A stretch of DNA of 64,000 nucleotides from positions 2,749,001 to 2,813,000 of the forward strand of contig JAUIMM010000135.1 in assembly GCA_031769625.1 (NCBI GenBank). The letters are read 5' to 3'. The position numbers were made by a program, and so were the translations under genes. Under the pieces are notes generated by a model. That model worked only from the letters and a program-made list of their open reading frames with translations. It was not told the origin of the DNA and searched no databases. The stretch is from Taudactylus pleione (taxonomy: Eukaryota > Chordata > Amphibia > Anura > Myobatrachidae). Below, one piece after another: positions 55,635 through 64,000 of the stretch (the stretch's first letter is position 1; each line of letters begins with the position of its first letter).

Positions 55635-57540
55635 CGGTCCGGGCCTCCCTTTGGGGGATCCCAGGGTGGGAGGCCGCCTGCTACAGTTCGCCCAGTGTTG
55701 GTCGACCACTACGACAGACACTTGGGTTCTGGAGGTGGTTTCCCACGGATACGCCCTCTCCTTCCGGCACAGACCCCCGGCTCGCTTCTTCACCACGGGT
55801 CTCCCATCAGACCGGAACAAGGGTACGGAGCTGCGGAAGGTATTGCACACTATGCTCCAGGCTGGAGTTATAGTGGCGGTTCCATTCTCCCAGAGGGGCC
55901 AGGGTTTCTATTCAAATCTATTTTTGGTACAGAAACCCAATGGGTCATATCGTCCGATTCTCAACCTCAAAGCACTCAACAAGTCTTTGCGGGTCCCGAA
56001 GTTTCGGATGGAGACCCTACGGTCCATCATTCTGGCGCTGGAACCTGGGGACTACTTGGTGTCATTGGACATACAGGACGCTTACCTGCATGTCCCTATT
56101 CTTTGGCGCCATCAACAGTTCCTCAGGTTTGCAATCAGCAGCGACCACTTCCAGTTTCGGGCGTTACCTTTTGGCCTGGCAACAGCACCACGTGTTTTCA
56201 CCAAGGTGATGGCGGTCATGGCGGCTTCTCTGCGGCTGCAGGGAGTCCGCATGTTGCCGTATTTGGACGACCTGTTATTGGTGGCAGGATCTCCAGAGCT
56301 CCTGTTACGCCACTTGGACCTGACCATTGCACTGCTGCAACGGCACGGCTGGCTAATCAACTGGCAGAAGTCCACTCTAATCCCGTCTCGGAGGATTCTG
56401 CATCTTGGAGCCTTATTGGACTCGGGACAGCAAAGGATCTTCGTGACGGAGGACAAGATCTCTGCTTTACAGTCAAGGGTGCGCAGTTGTCTGCACAGCC
56501 GCCGGGTGTCCTTACACTCGGCGATGAGGTTACTGGGCTCCATGGTGTCGGTGTTCGACATGGTGGAATACGCCCAGTTTCACTCCAGACCTCTGCAGCA
56601 CCTGATCCTGTCCAAGTGGAACGGGCTGACTCAGTCTCTGAAGTCCCAGACGATTGTGCTCACCCAGGAGGTTCGCCTGTCCCTTACGTGGTGGTTACAG
56701 ACGACCCACCTCAACAAGGGACGTCCGTTCTGGGTTCCAAATTGGGTCCTGTTGACAACGGACGCCAGTCTTCGGGGCTGGGGAGCAGTTTCGGGTCCAC
56801 ACTTGTTCCAGGGCAGGTGGACGCCGACAGAAGCGGAGCTTCCAATAATTATCTTGGAACTCCGTGCGGTCTTCAATGCTCTCCAGCAGGCACAGCGGTT
56901 TCTCCAGGGTCGCCCGGTGCAGGTCCAGTCGGACAACGCTACCACCGTGGCCTACATAAACAGGCAAGGAGGAACTCGCAGTCGGGCGGCTCTCGTAGAG
57001 GTCTCTCGGATCCTGGTTTGGGCGGAGCGCAATCTTCCGGCCATATCAGCGGTCTTCATCCCGGGAGTGCTCAATTGGGAGGCGGACTTTCTAAGTCGCC
57101 AGGACGTTCATCCGGGGGAATGGTCCCTGCACCCGGACGTTTTTCAACTACTGGTGGACAGGTGGGGTCTTCCAGAAATCGACCTCATGGCGTCCCGGCA
57201 CAACAACAAGTTGCCGGTGTACGGGTCTCGCACAAGAGACGAAGGGGCGTCTCTGGTGGATGCTCTGTCCGTCCGGTGGACGTTCCGGTTCGCATACCTG
57301 TTCCCTCCGGTCTCCCTTCTTCCACGGGTAATCCGGAAATTCAAACAGGAAGGAGGGACGCTCCTGTTGATAGCTCCCGCGTGGCCCAGACGGCACTGGT
57401 TCTCAGACCTTCAGGGTCTGTCCGTGGACATTCCTCTGCGGTTGCCGCTACGACCGGACCTTCTGTCTCAGGGTCCTTGCCTTCACCCGGACCTGACTCG
57501 GCTGTCTTTGACGGCGTGGCTGTTGAGACGGCCATGCTGA
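55414..57540 (+). CDS. DIRS ORF2: RT, RNase H, methyltransferase-like
   Basis: The open frame is given from 55414, which is a TTG and not a proven start. It overlaps the end of ORF1 by 221 nt in another frame. Counting from 55414, the reverse transcriptase catalytic motif YLDD is at residues 283-286. RNase H acidic residues are D450 (TTDAS), E482 (LELRA), D507 (QSDNA) and D558 (EADF). After RNase H comes a segment with DLMASRHNN, DALSVRW and YLFPPV (about residues 590-660), which matches the Dam-like adenine methyltransferase region found in DIRS elements. No stop interrupts the frame. It would copy the element's RNA into DNA. It ends with TGA overlapping the recombinase start codon as ATGCTGA. 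Confidence 0.88.
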   Translation: MWPRWRQPNLPVSRRPLLLLVRDHRPFGHLGPRAGPNHSRFLDRLALRNRSSPGSRHGVPDVRPPSQMASLRPDGPGLPLGDPRVGGRLLQFAQCWSTTTTDTWVLEVVSHGYALSFRHRPPARFFTTGLPSDRNKGTELRKVLHTMLQAGVIVAVPFSQRGQGFYSNLFLVQKPNGSYRPILNLKALNKSLRVPKFRMETLRSIILALEPGDYLVSLDIQDAYLHVPILWRHQQFLRFAISSDHFQFRALPFGLATAPRVFTKVMAVMAASLRLQGVRMLPYLDDLLLVAGSPELLLRHLDLTIALLQRHGWLINWQKSTLIPSRRILHLGALLDSGQQRIFVTEDKISALQSRVRSCLHSRRVSLHSAMRLLGSMVSVFDMVEYAQFHSRPLQHLILSKWNGLTQSLKSQTIVLTQEVRLSLTWWLQTTHLNKGRPFWVPNWVLLTTDASLRGWGAVSGPHLFQGRWTPTEAELPIIILELRAVFNALQQAQRFLQGRPVQVQSDNATTVAYINRQGGTRSRAALVEVSRILVWAERNLPAISAVFIPGVLNWEADFLSRQDVHPGEWSLHPDVFQLLVDRWGLPEIDLMASRHNNKLPVYGSRTRDEGASLVDALSVRWTFRFAYLFPPVSLLPRVIRKFKQEGGTLLLIAPAWPRRHWFSDLQGLSVDIPLRLPLRPDLLSQGPCLHPDLTRLSLTAWLLRRPC

Positions 57541-58556
57541 GGTCCCGGGGGTTTTCCAGCTCTGTGGTGCGTACCATGTTACGAGCTCGGAAACCGTCTT
57601 CCGCGAGGATATACCATCGCGTGTGGCATACGTTCTTCCAGTGGTGTCGACCGAGAGGTTATGCACCGCGGGAGTTTCGTCTGTCTCGGATTCTCGCCTT
57701 CCTGCAAGCGGGACTAGATCATGGGCTTCGCCTTGCTTCTTTGAAGGTACAGGTTTCGGCCCTATCTGTCTGGTTTCACCGTAGGATTGCTACAATCCCG
57801 GATGTGCGCACCTTTATGCAGGGTGTTCTCCGCATTCAGCCGCCCTTTGTTCCACCTGTGGCGCCTTGGGATTTGGCTGTGGTCCTGAGGGCTCTCCAAG
57901 GACCGCCGTTTGAACCACTGGGCTCAGTGGATCTTAAATGGCTAACAGCTAAGACTGTTTTCCTTCTGGCCATTGCTTCGGCCAGACGTGTTTCTGAGTT
58001 AGGGGCTCTTTCTTGTAGACCCCCTTTCTTGGTTTTTTATGGGAACAGGGCAGTGCTCCGCACTCGGCCCGAGTTTCTTCCCAAAGTTATTTCCCAGTTT
58101 CATATTAACGAGGAAATAGTTGTTCCGGCCTTTAACTCACCGGGTCTTTCCGTGGGTGAGGCCTCTTTGGATGTTGTGCGGGCCTTAAGGACTTATGTTG
58201 ACCGCACTTCTTCGTTTAGGAAGTCGGACGCTTTGTTTGTCCTCTTTGGCTTCCGTAAAAAGGGTTGGCCTGCTTCAAAGCAAACTTTGGCAGCCTGGAT
58301 CCGTATGGCTATTTCTGAAGCTTATCTTCATGAAGGCCTACCGGTCCCTCCTTCTCTGAAGGCTCATTCCACTAGGTCTGTGGGTCCTTCGTGGGCAGCT
58401 CGACGTGGTGCCTCGGCAGTTCAGATCTGCAAGGCTGCTACGTGGTCTTCTGTCCATACCTTCGTGAGGTATTACAGGTTTGACACCTTCGCCTCTCAGG
58501 ATGCTTCCTTCGGGCGGCGGATTCTCCTTTCTGCACAGGAGCGTCCCCACCCTTAA
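57534..58556 (+). CDS. DIRS ORF3: tyrosine recombinase
   Basis: From ATG 57534 the frame encodes 340 residues and stops at 58554-58556. The N-terminal half holds the core-binding domain (RIYHRVWHTFFQW). The catalytic residues of the lambda-integrase family are visible: R151/R152 (ASARRVSEL), H278 and R281 (HSTRS), and Y313 or Y314 (HTFVRYY). The enzyme is expected to insert the circular DNA intermediate, explaining the lack of a DDE integrase. The same frame is open upstream to at least 55695, so a longer protein or a fusion by readthrough is possible. I chose 57534 because it gives a standard recombinase length and couples to the ORF2 stop. Confidence 0.88.
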   Translation: MLRSRGFSSSVVRTMLRARKPSSARIYHRVWHTFFQWCRPRGYAPREFRLSRILAFLQAGLDHGLRLASLKVQVSALSVWFHRRIATIPDVRTFMQGVLRIQPPFVPPVAPWDLAVVLRALQGPPFEPLGSVDLKWLTAKTVFLLAIASARRVSELGALSCRPPFLVFYGNRAVLRTRPEFLPKVISQFHINEEIVVPAFNSPGLSVGEASLDVVRALRTYVDRTSSFRKSDALFVLFGFRKKGWPASKQTLAAWIRMAISEAYLHEGLPVPPSLKAHSTRSVGPSWAARRGASAVQICKAATWSSVHTFVRYYRFDTFASQDASFGRRILLSAQERPHP

Positions 58557-58576
58557 AGGATACTGCTTTGGGACAT

Positions 58577-58688
58577 CCCCAAGGTATCCTGTGGATACCC
58601 TATGGACCCTGAAGTAGAAAATATGAGATATGGTAAGAACTTACCCTTGTTATCTCTATTTCTACGAAGTCCATAGGGTTCCACAGGA
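58577..58688. repeat. DIRS internal complementary region
   Basis: Its first half (to GAAGTAGAAAA at about 58620) is the complement of the extreme left end. Its second half (ATATGAGATATGGTAAGAAC onward) is the complement of the extreme right end at 58950-59023. The point where they meet defines the element's two tips. Confidence 0.92.
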
Positions 58689-58834
58689 CTCCCGCCCTGT
58701 CGCACCTGTGCTGCAGATGGGCTTTGCTCTGGTCACCGGTTTTCCGTCTCCCTCTGGTGAGAATGTGATTCTTGTATGTGTCCAGATCTTTGTTCTCTCT
58801 CTTCCTTCTCCTCCTCCGGCCTATGGCTTGGTAA

Positions 58835-59023
58835 CTAACTGAGGTGCCTTGGCCCGGGGGCGGGGTATAGGAGGGGGACCTAGTGCATCCTGGGAGGCTG
58901 AAAGCTTAACTCTTTGGTGCCCTGCGACTGACGTCACACCTATACCCCAAGGTATCCTGTGGAACCCTATGGACTTCGTAGAAATAGAGATAACAAGGGT
59001 AAGTTCTTACCATATCTCATATT
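58835..59023 (-). repeat. DIRS right inverted terminal repeat
   Basis: It is the inverted partner of 53083-53240, extended at its outer end by about 45 bp (AGAGATAACAAGGGTAAGTT) that occur otherwise only in the internal complementary region. A CRE TGACGTCA lies at 58929-58936. Confidence 0.9.
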
Positions 59024-59270
59024 ATCTTTTGAAAATTCCTGGGGCTGCTGTGACAGATATCTCATGTACATGAGAGATTTTTGCAAATGACAAATGATAT
59101 TGCATGACATCATTCTGGGAGTGGATTTTTTCTTATGTTCCTATTCATTTTCATTAAAAAATCGTTTGTCGTTTACCGCGACAGATATTAGCGATAAACT
59201 ATAATTGACCAACATGTTGGAGAGACAAAACACCCAATTTGTCGGCCGCGGGAGTGCGCATTTTTATTGT

Positions 59271-59358
59271 TCAGAGCCTATCCATTAGCAGATAAATTGA
59301 ATGACTGAACGATAAATCGTTCATCGTTCAAATTTATCTGTTAATGGATAGGCCCCTT
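59271..59358. mobile_element. 88-bp hairpin MITE, GGCCTATCCATTA family
   Basis: AGCCTATCCATTAGCAGATAAATT pairs with AATTTATCTGTTAATGGATAGGC; the centre is ACGATAAATCGTTCATCGTT. It has the same terminal family as 47826-48138 and the fragment at 53039-53062. Confidence 0.8.
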
Positions 59359-59394
59359 AACAGTATATATTCCCTACTACTACTAATGTGTGCC

Positions 59395-59690
59395 TAAATA
59401 TATGGGGGTGATTCAATTGTTTTTTTAAGGCACGCTAACTAGTGGGTGCCCAATGTTGCAACTCAATTGTTTTTGGGCGCTCATTAATTATGGTGCTTGC
59501 TACGCCAAATTAGCCCGGGTTTAGCTACATAAAATGGCTAAAGTTGTCTGAAGGCTTGGTTTACAACTTATCGCACATTTCTGCTCACCACCTCAGGAGG
59601 GTGCGAGCAGAAATGCCAGCGGCTACCGTGCCACAACGGAGCAACAATTGAATGCTCCATCAGGCGTCCAATTGAGTCCGCCCCCCCTCC
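59395..59690. mobile_element. MITE, ATTCAATTG family
   Basis: GGGGGTGATTCAATTG at the left and CCAATTGAGTCCGCCCCCC at the right are terminal repeats. The internal GGTTTAGC and CACCTCAGGAGGGTGCGAGC are shared with 44737-45356. Confidence 0.75.
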
Positions 59691-59719
59691 CCCATTGGGT
59701 TATTAAGTGATTAATGGTA

Positions 59720-60143
59720 CAGGTTGAGTCTCCCATATCCAAAATGCACGGGACCAGGGGCATTTTGGATAACGGAATATTCCGTATTTTGGAATATTTG
59801 CATATCATAATGAAATATCTTGGGAATGGGGCCCAAATCTAAACACAGAGTGCATTTATGTGTTATATACACCTTATACACACATCCTGCAGGTAATTTT
59901 ATACAGTATTTTCAATAATATTGTGGCTCAAGCAAAGTTTTTGTACATACATGAAATTTATTTATGTTTCATATACACCTTATACACACAGCCTGAAGGT
60001 AATTTTATTCAATATTTTTAATAATTTGTGCCTTAGACAAAGTTTGTGTACATTGAACCATCAATAATCAAAGGTTTCATTATTTCAGTCATGCCAAAAT
60101 TATTCCGTATTTCGGAATATTTGGATATGGGAGACTCCACCTG
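59720..60143. mobile_element. 424-bp Tigger/pogo-like element, TA duplication
   Basis: CAGGTTGAGTCTCCCATATC and GATATGGGAGACTCCACCTG are terminal inverted repeats, flanked by TA at 59718-59719 and 60144-60145. The termini and interior (TTGGAATATTTGCATAT, GGGGCCCAAATCTAAACAC, ATACACCTTATACACA) closely resemble, from memory, mammalian Tigger-family non-autonomous elements. No transposase is present. Confidence 0.8.
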
Positions 60144-60224
60144 TATATTGTTCTCTTAGATGTTAGAATAGGTTTATTGGGTTACACTTTTCCCATTACA
60201 CCACACCATGCCTTTATGACTTTA

Positions 60225-60430
60225 CGTAGTAAGTTATTTATATAGCGGACGCATATTCTGCAACTCTTTATAGATAATTTTTCAGTAATTCATATCAGTC
60301 CATCCCCCAGTATAGCTTAGTCTGTATTCCCTACCACATGAACACATATGTTAATATTGTCAGTAGCCAGTAAACTCACGAGTATGTGGGTGGAAATCTG
60401 TGCACCCGGAGGAAACCCACAGGGTGTTTT
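60225..60430 (-). repeat. Decayed SINE, reverse orientation
   Basis: On the minus strand it shows the V-SINE-like core remnant GTGGGTTTCCTCCGGGTGCA (from 60419) and the tail near 60240 (TATATAAATAACTTACTACG). It is more diverged than the copy at 1-322. Confidence 0.65.
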
Positions 60431-61420
60431 CTGCCCCTAGGCAGAAATTTTCTTATTGAGACATTTTTAAAAACCCTGTAAGTGCCCTGTGGAACGGCAC
60501 ACAGTTTGGGAACCACTGCCCGAGCCTATAAATGAAATGTATTTCAGATTCTTTGTAGAAATTTGCTTAGCACGACTCCTCGACCATAAGGTCCTCTTTC
60601 CCAAGTGCCTCAAAATGTTTAATAAATAGAGTTTTTGGGCACCAGTCACACCAGAGGTGTTTTCATGACCTAACTTTCCAGCACGTTTATGTGACCGAGC
60701 TAAAGAAGCCTGGTTGTTGTGCTGAGGAAATGAGGCACAGCGCCATGGGAGGGGGAGATTATAGCTACTTCTAGGAACTGGTGACTGTATAACAGTCATT
60801 CATTATACAATACATATTTCTCCGTGAGGGTACCAGTTCTGGCATGTATGCCACTGATACATGTAATTGTAAGTGGATGGAATATGAGACGAGATCATAG
60901 TGCATGTGTAAAAAGTGTACAGGAGCCAAAAAAGGAATATAGATGGGAATCATTCTTGCTGGCACATATACCTCTTATATGTATTGCTGTTGGTTTATCC
61001 TTCTCACAGGCCACTAATTACTAGTCTCGGCCTCAGGACTCCTATCGTGCCTCCTCATTTGCTTTAACATTCCACCACATACCACATCCATCTCCCACCT
61101 GCTCCTAAATAGCTCCACCTACCCTAAAAACCCACCAAACCCCCAGCTACATATGCTCAAATACTTCTTCACGTTCCCCATTTCCAGAATTTCCTAGGAC
61201 AAAATTTAGTAAAGCTTCCTTCCCCTAACCTATTTAGGGAAGGGGAGAGGGATGTAATACAGATACAAGTTGGTAAAATTACAGAATTTTGTGTGATTTT
61301 TATATTGAGATTTAAAGCAATGATTATATATAAAGACAGACACCACTCTGCAGGCTTAATTTAAAACATCTGTAGCCCTTTATTTGCCAACATGTTCCAG
61401 GTCGCTGGTTTCCCCAATTG
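60431..61420. other. No supported gene; small hAT remnant
   Basis: GGCACACAGTTTGGGAACCACTG at 60497-60519 is a hAT-type terminal fragment. The rest shows no exon or RNA gene. It is presumed intron of the ZDHHC5-like gene. Confidence 0.4.
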
Positions 61421-61423
61421 GTC

Positions 61424-61447
61424 TCTCTCTCTGTCTCTCTCTCTCTT

Positions 61448-61516
<69 letters not shown>

Positions 61517-61596
61517 CTCTTCTCTCTCTCTGTCTCTCTCTGTGTGTGTCTCTCTTTGTCTCTCTCTGTGAGTCTCTCTCTCTCTCTCTCTCTCTC
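61424..61596. repeat. (CT)n microsatellite with variants
   Basis: It is a long CT run with TCTG and GTGTGT variants. The open frames rich in serine and leucine on the plus strand, and arginine and glutamate on the minus strand, are artefacts. Confidence 0.97.
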
Positions 61597-61944
61597 GTGC
61601 AAACTCATACCCTGTTACGCTCCCCTTTTACTCCTCTTTGTGTCTTGCTGCCCGTTTGTTTTAGACTCCAATCTTTAAATAGAAATCTATTTGTAAACCA
61701 CACCAGCCACAAATGGTTAGAGTCAATCTCACTATTATATAAATAGGGATTAACATCCTTTGTCAGCTCCGCTGCCATTGTTCCGAGGCTACATATTAGC
61801 CGACCTTACTGACATAATTCTGTCACTGCTCCCTGCCTGTGTATACTAGCAAAACATTAGATTATTATAGTCACAATTTACTACAATCCTATGATGTGAC
61901 ACCTCGCCCTGACATTTTAAATGGTCACAAGTTTCTAATATTTA

Positions 61945-62222
61945 GGGCGGAATTCAATTGTTTTCGGCAGCAGCTGTCCCCCCTTCGCGCCCCGATGGAG
62001 CTGTTCAATTGTTGCTCCTGTCGGGCGCAAACTGCTGCCGGCGTCAGCATTTCAGCTCACACACCACCTCCCCCCCCCCCCCCCCCCCCCCCCGGGGGTG
62101 GCGAGCTGTAATGTGCGGAAAGTGACCCGTTTGGGCCAATTTGGTCATGTTTAGCAGTTTTATGCGGCTTAACCCGACCTCTATGGCCGCGATATTCTGA
62201 ATCAATTGAATATCTCCCCACA
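61945..62222. mobile_element. MITE, GGAATTCAATTG family, with poly-C tract
   Basis: GGGCGGAATTCAATTGTTTT starts the element and CAATTGAATATCTCCCC near 62203-62219 ends it. A pure cytosine tract of about 25 bases lies at 62069-62094 and its length may be unreliable. DNA at 61600-61944 shows nothing recognisable. Confidence 0.7.
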
Positions 62223-62399
62223 ATCTCCCGTCCGGGCGCGATGAAACAAATTTCTTTTTATATGTGTTTGTTCCAAGGTATGGATCTAATAATAGGGGTT
62301 TGTTCATTATTTCTGTATTTTAGAACAAACAATATAAATGCCAAATCTTACACAGTACTGTGGCAAAAATAAATGGTCACAAGTCATGATCAAGTATAG

Positions 62400-62740
62400 C
62401 AACAGGGTAAAGCGGAGTACACACTGTACAATTATCTGAATGTGTACACATGTACAATCTCCGTTTATCTCTGATAAATCGCTCTGATCGCATCTTCTAG
62501 GATGCTCATAAGATGCAATAAATCTGGTCACATTTTGCAGTTTGTATACAGGCACACAATCTTCCCATCCGGTCATTAGGACAGATAAATAGGAGGATCA
62601 GAAGAAACAATTGTACAGTGTGTGTGAGCTGACGACCGATATCTGTGCAGTGTGTACAGGGACACGATATTTCCTCCGATCAGTAGAACAGATAAATAGA
62701 AGTAACAATTGTATAATGTGTTCACGCGATAATATATAAT
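62400..62740. repeat. Dispersed repeat shared with 43720-43856
   Basis: GTACACACTGTACAATTATC and ACAGATAAATAGGAGGATCA recur. The repeat includes two internal copies of CAGTGTGTACAGGGACAC-like sequence and ends directly before the polypyrimidine tract of the coding exon. Confidence 0.65.
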
Positions 62741-62833
62741 TTTTTTTTTTTCTGTGTATGACAGGTTGATATTTAATGCGGTTTATTTTTTGTTTTGTTT
62801 TTTTACTATTTTTCTGTCTTTTTGTCTCTACAG

Positions 62834-63246
62834 GTTGCAAATTATTCCAGGAGTGCAGCTCCAAAGAAAACAGACTGAGCACCCACCCCCCAGTGTCATC
62901 AGCCACATGGATTACCAAGGGATTACTGCAAGGAGGGAGACAGACTGATAACGGGAGGGGGCAAAGAGCTGCAAGACATTGTATGCTCCCCTCGCTCTGG
63001 AGATTTGGAGGAGGGGAGGCTTTCACTATAAACAGCCCCCGATTTATTAAGCGCTGAATTACAGCCCTACGATTTTTATTTACCATGTGGGGAAATATTT
63101 AATAGGATTGGTACAGTTCCCTGGCTCCGACGTTTTGTTTCATCCCTAACTCACTTCAGTCCTTCCTGTGTATATTTCTCCCATCGCCTACTAGTGCTGT
63201 GTGGGGGATATGCTGTACCCCTTAGTCCCATCCTTCCATCCTCACG
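62834..63246 (+). promoter_or_regulatory. zdhhc5: ZDHHC5-like 5' UTR with four uORFs
   Basis: A strong pyrimidine tract (62786-62830) and acceptor CTCTACAG (AG at 62832-62833) start the exon. The leader has upstream ORFs at 62907-62948 (13 codons), 62983-63057 (24 codons) and 63085-63102 (5 codons), and an overlapping uORF from ATG 63210 that runs past the main start in another frame. Such uORFs usually reduce translation of the main frame. Confidence 0.65.
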
Positions 63247-63350
63247 ATGCCTGCAGGAACTGTCAAGTCATTCAAACCCAGCAAGTACATCCCTGTGGCT
63301 GCAGCAACCATATTTCTAGTGGGATCTACAACCCTTTTCTTCACCTTTAC
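63247..63350 (+). CDS. zdhhc5: ZDHHC5/8-family palmitoyltransferase, first coding exon
   Basis: The exon encodes 34 residues plus two nucleotides before the donor TTTAC|GTAAGT. The peptide starts [17 protein letters not shown] and continues into a hydrophobic segment (about residues 16-34) that forms the first transmembrane helix of ZDHHC5 and ZDHHC8. The FKPSKY and IFLVG patterns are closer to ZDHHC5 than to ZDHHC8 from memory. The full protein is a multi-pass membrane S-acyltransferase with a DHHC zinc-finger domain and a long cytosolic tail. That catalytic domain lies in later exons outside the window. The start has A at -3. The leader and promoter features are described separately. Confidence 0.82.
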
Positions 63351-64000
63351 GTAAGTCTCTCAGACAACATACGAGGCTACCCCTTTACTCCGAGTATTTA
63401 CTTTACAGTGTATCTGCATTCTCACAGCATTCTTTGTGGCATCTCCCGATAGCCTATAGTTCAGCTCACTTGGCGATCAACTTGTATTAATGTCACAGCC
63501 TTTCTTGATTAGCAACTAGATGCCCAGTTCTGTGTGGCACCATCTACCAGCGCAGCGGTGTCCTTCCTGTGGATGTATTCATCGATCGCTCTCTGATAAT
63601 GTATATTAGTTTCATGCTGTGTAGACTTTCTTTCCCACCGGTCTGTTTTCATGTCTCTTCTCCTGCCGTCCATTTAAATATCTGTCTGCCGCCCCATCTG
63701 TCCTTTTAATTCTGTCCCAGTTTGCGGGATTACTTGGTATATACAAACCATCTAAAGAGATTACGCCAGTCTGAACCTCATGATATATCCGTCTAGTGCC
63801 TGACGACTTCAGTATAAAAACCAAATTGGTAAACGTGTAATATAGAGCTCAGTCTCTGTGACTGCCCTTTGTACATTAAGTTGCATGGAAATAATAAGGC
63901 TGAGATCTCATCATTTCTTAGTTATGGGCAAGAGCTTTGTACATAAGTAATAATACTGTAAAACATGTGCATACAGTAACTTTTTTCAATAGCATGTGCT
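63351..64000 (+). other. Intron following the ZDHHC5-like exon
   Basis: It starts with a consensus donor GTAAGT. The remaining sequence to the window end shows no further exon or recognised repeat. Confidence 0.6.

Larger units (their letters stand above)
53083..59023 (+). mobile_element. Structurally complete DIRS retrotransposon
   Basis: The 5941-bp element has all hallmarks of the DIRS order. It has a left inverted terminal repeat (about 53083-53240) complementary to the right one (about 58835-59023), and no simple target duplication. An internal complementary region (58577-58688) joins the complements of both outer ends, which is the template for circle closure. The coding order is gag-like, reverse transcriptase/RNase H/methyltransferase-like, then tyrosine recombinase. 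The host sequence on either side is CAAAAGAT (53075-53082) and ATCTTTTG (59024-59031), so the insertion split a 16-bp perfect palindrome. One premature stop in the gag-like frame is the only clear lesion I see. A degenerate relative lies at 6406-10434. Confidence 0.93.

Noticed and set aside
55695..57533. N-terminal 613 codons of the 953-codon frame as a new protein
   Set aside because: This part overlaps RT/RNase H in another frame and shows no domain. Only the part after 57534 is a recognisable recombinase. The openness itself is kept as a finding.
61324..61746. Long serine/leucine or arginine/glutamate open frames
   Set aside because: They are translations of a CT microsatellite.
62069..62094. 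Poly-C tract as a regulatory or G4 element
   Set aside because: It lies inside a MITE, and homopolymer lengths are often unreliable. I see no reason to assign a role.

Overview
The window looks like nuclear DNA from a large, transposon-rich amphibian genome, most likely a frog. I infer this from the repeat content: DIRS and Ngaro-like tyrosine-recombinase retrotransposons, a tRNA-headed SINE with a V-SINE-like core, many long-TIR MITEs, hAT non-autonomous elements, Tc1/mariner and Tigger-like relics, an L1-like relic and a solo LTR. Coding DNA is sparse and split into short exons with GT-AG borders. Nothing suggests a prokaryote, so no operons or ribosome binding sites are expected. I cannot name the species.

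Region 1 (about 1.3-27 kb, plus strand) is a locus of tandemly duplicated, partly decayed exons. The best copy has a promoter-like stretch with a perfect RFX X-box consensus and two CCAAT boxes (18.03-18.28 kb). It is followed by a 97-codon first exon (18284-18574) and four downstream exons: A 20278-20437, B 20727-20811, C 22078-22182 and D 25488-25579. A, B, C and D join in one consistent reading frame and end at a stop codon. At least one exon linking exon 1 to A is missing. The first exon resembles, from memory, the N-terminus of the C16orf96/QRICH2 family of sperm-flagellum proteins; this is a tentative call. Extra copies lie upstream (A and B at 3.87 and 4.92 kb, A and B at 11.20 and 11.59 kb, C at 13.92 and 16.87 kb) and downstream (D at 26.67 kb). 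Some are plainly broken. All three copies of exon C keep frame and splice sites. Comparison between copies gives empty sites that fix the borders of several insertions.

Region 2 (27-39 kb) is almost pure repeat. It has a dimeric AT-rich satellite of about 157 bp that changes orientation around two large palindromes, several MITEs, one near-consensus CTCF motif and a 750-bp hAT element with a perfect 8-bp target duplication.

Region 3 (39.8-64 kb) appears to be the 5' part of a ZDHHC5/ZDHHC8-type palmitoyltransferase gene. There is a CpG-rich promoter with CCAAT and CRE sites and a probable non-coding exon ending at 40313. The first coding exon (CDS 63247-63350) starts about 23 kb downstream after a uORF-rich leader. 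The large intron holds an almost identical 4-kb tandem duplication with a 1.8-kb internal deletion in one copy, and a structurally complete 5.94-kb DIRS retrotransposon (53083-59023). The DIRS copy has inverted terminal repeats, an internal complementary region, a gag-like ORF, an RT/RNase H/methyltransferase-like ORF and a tyrosine recombinase ORF.

The most interesting signals are the duplicated exon family with a cilia-type promoter, the near-intact DIRS copy with unusually open overlapping frames, its insertion at the exact centre of a host palindrome, and the tandem duplication that may be either recent or an assembly artefact.
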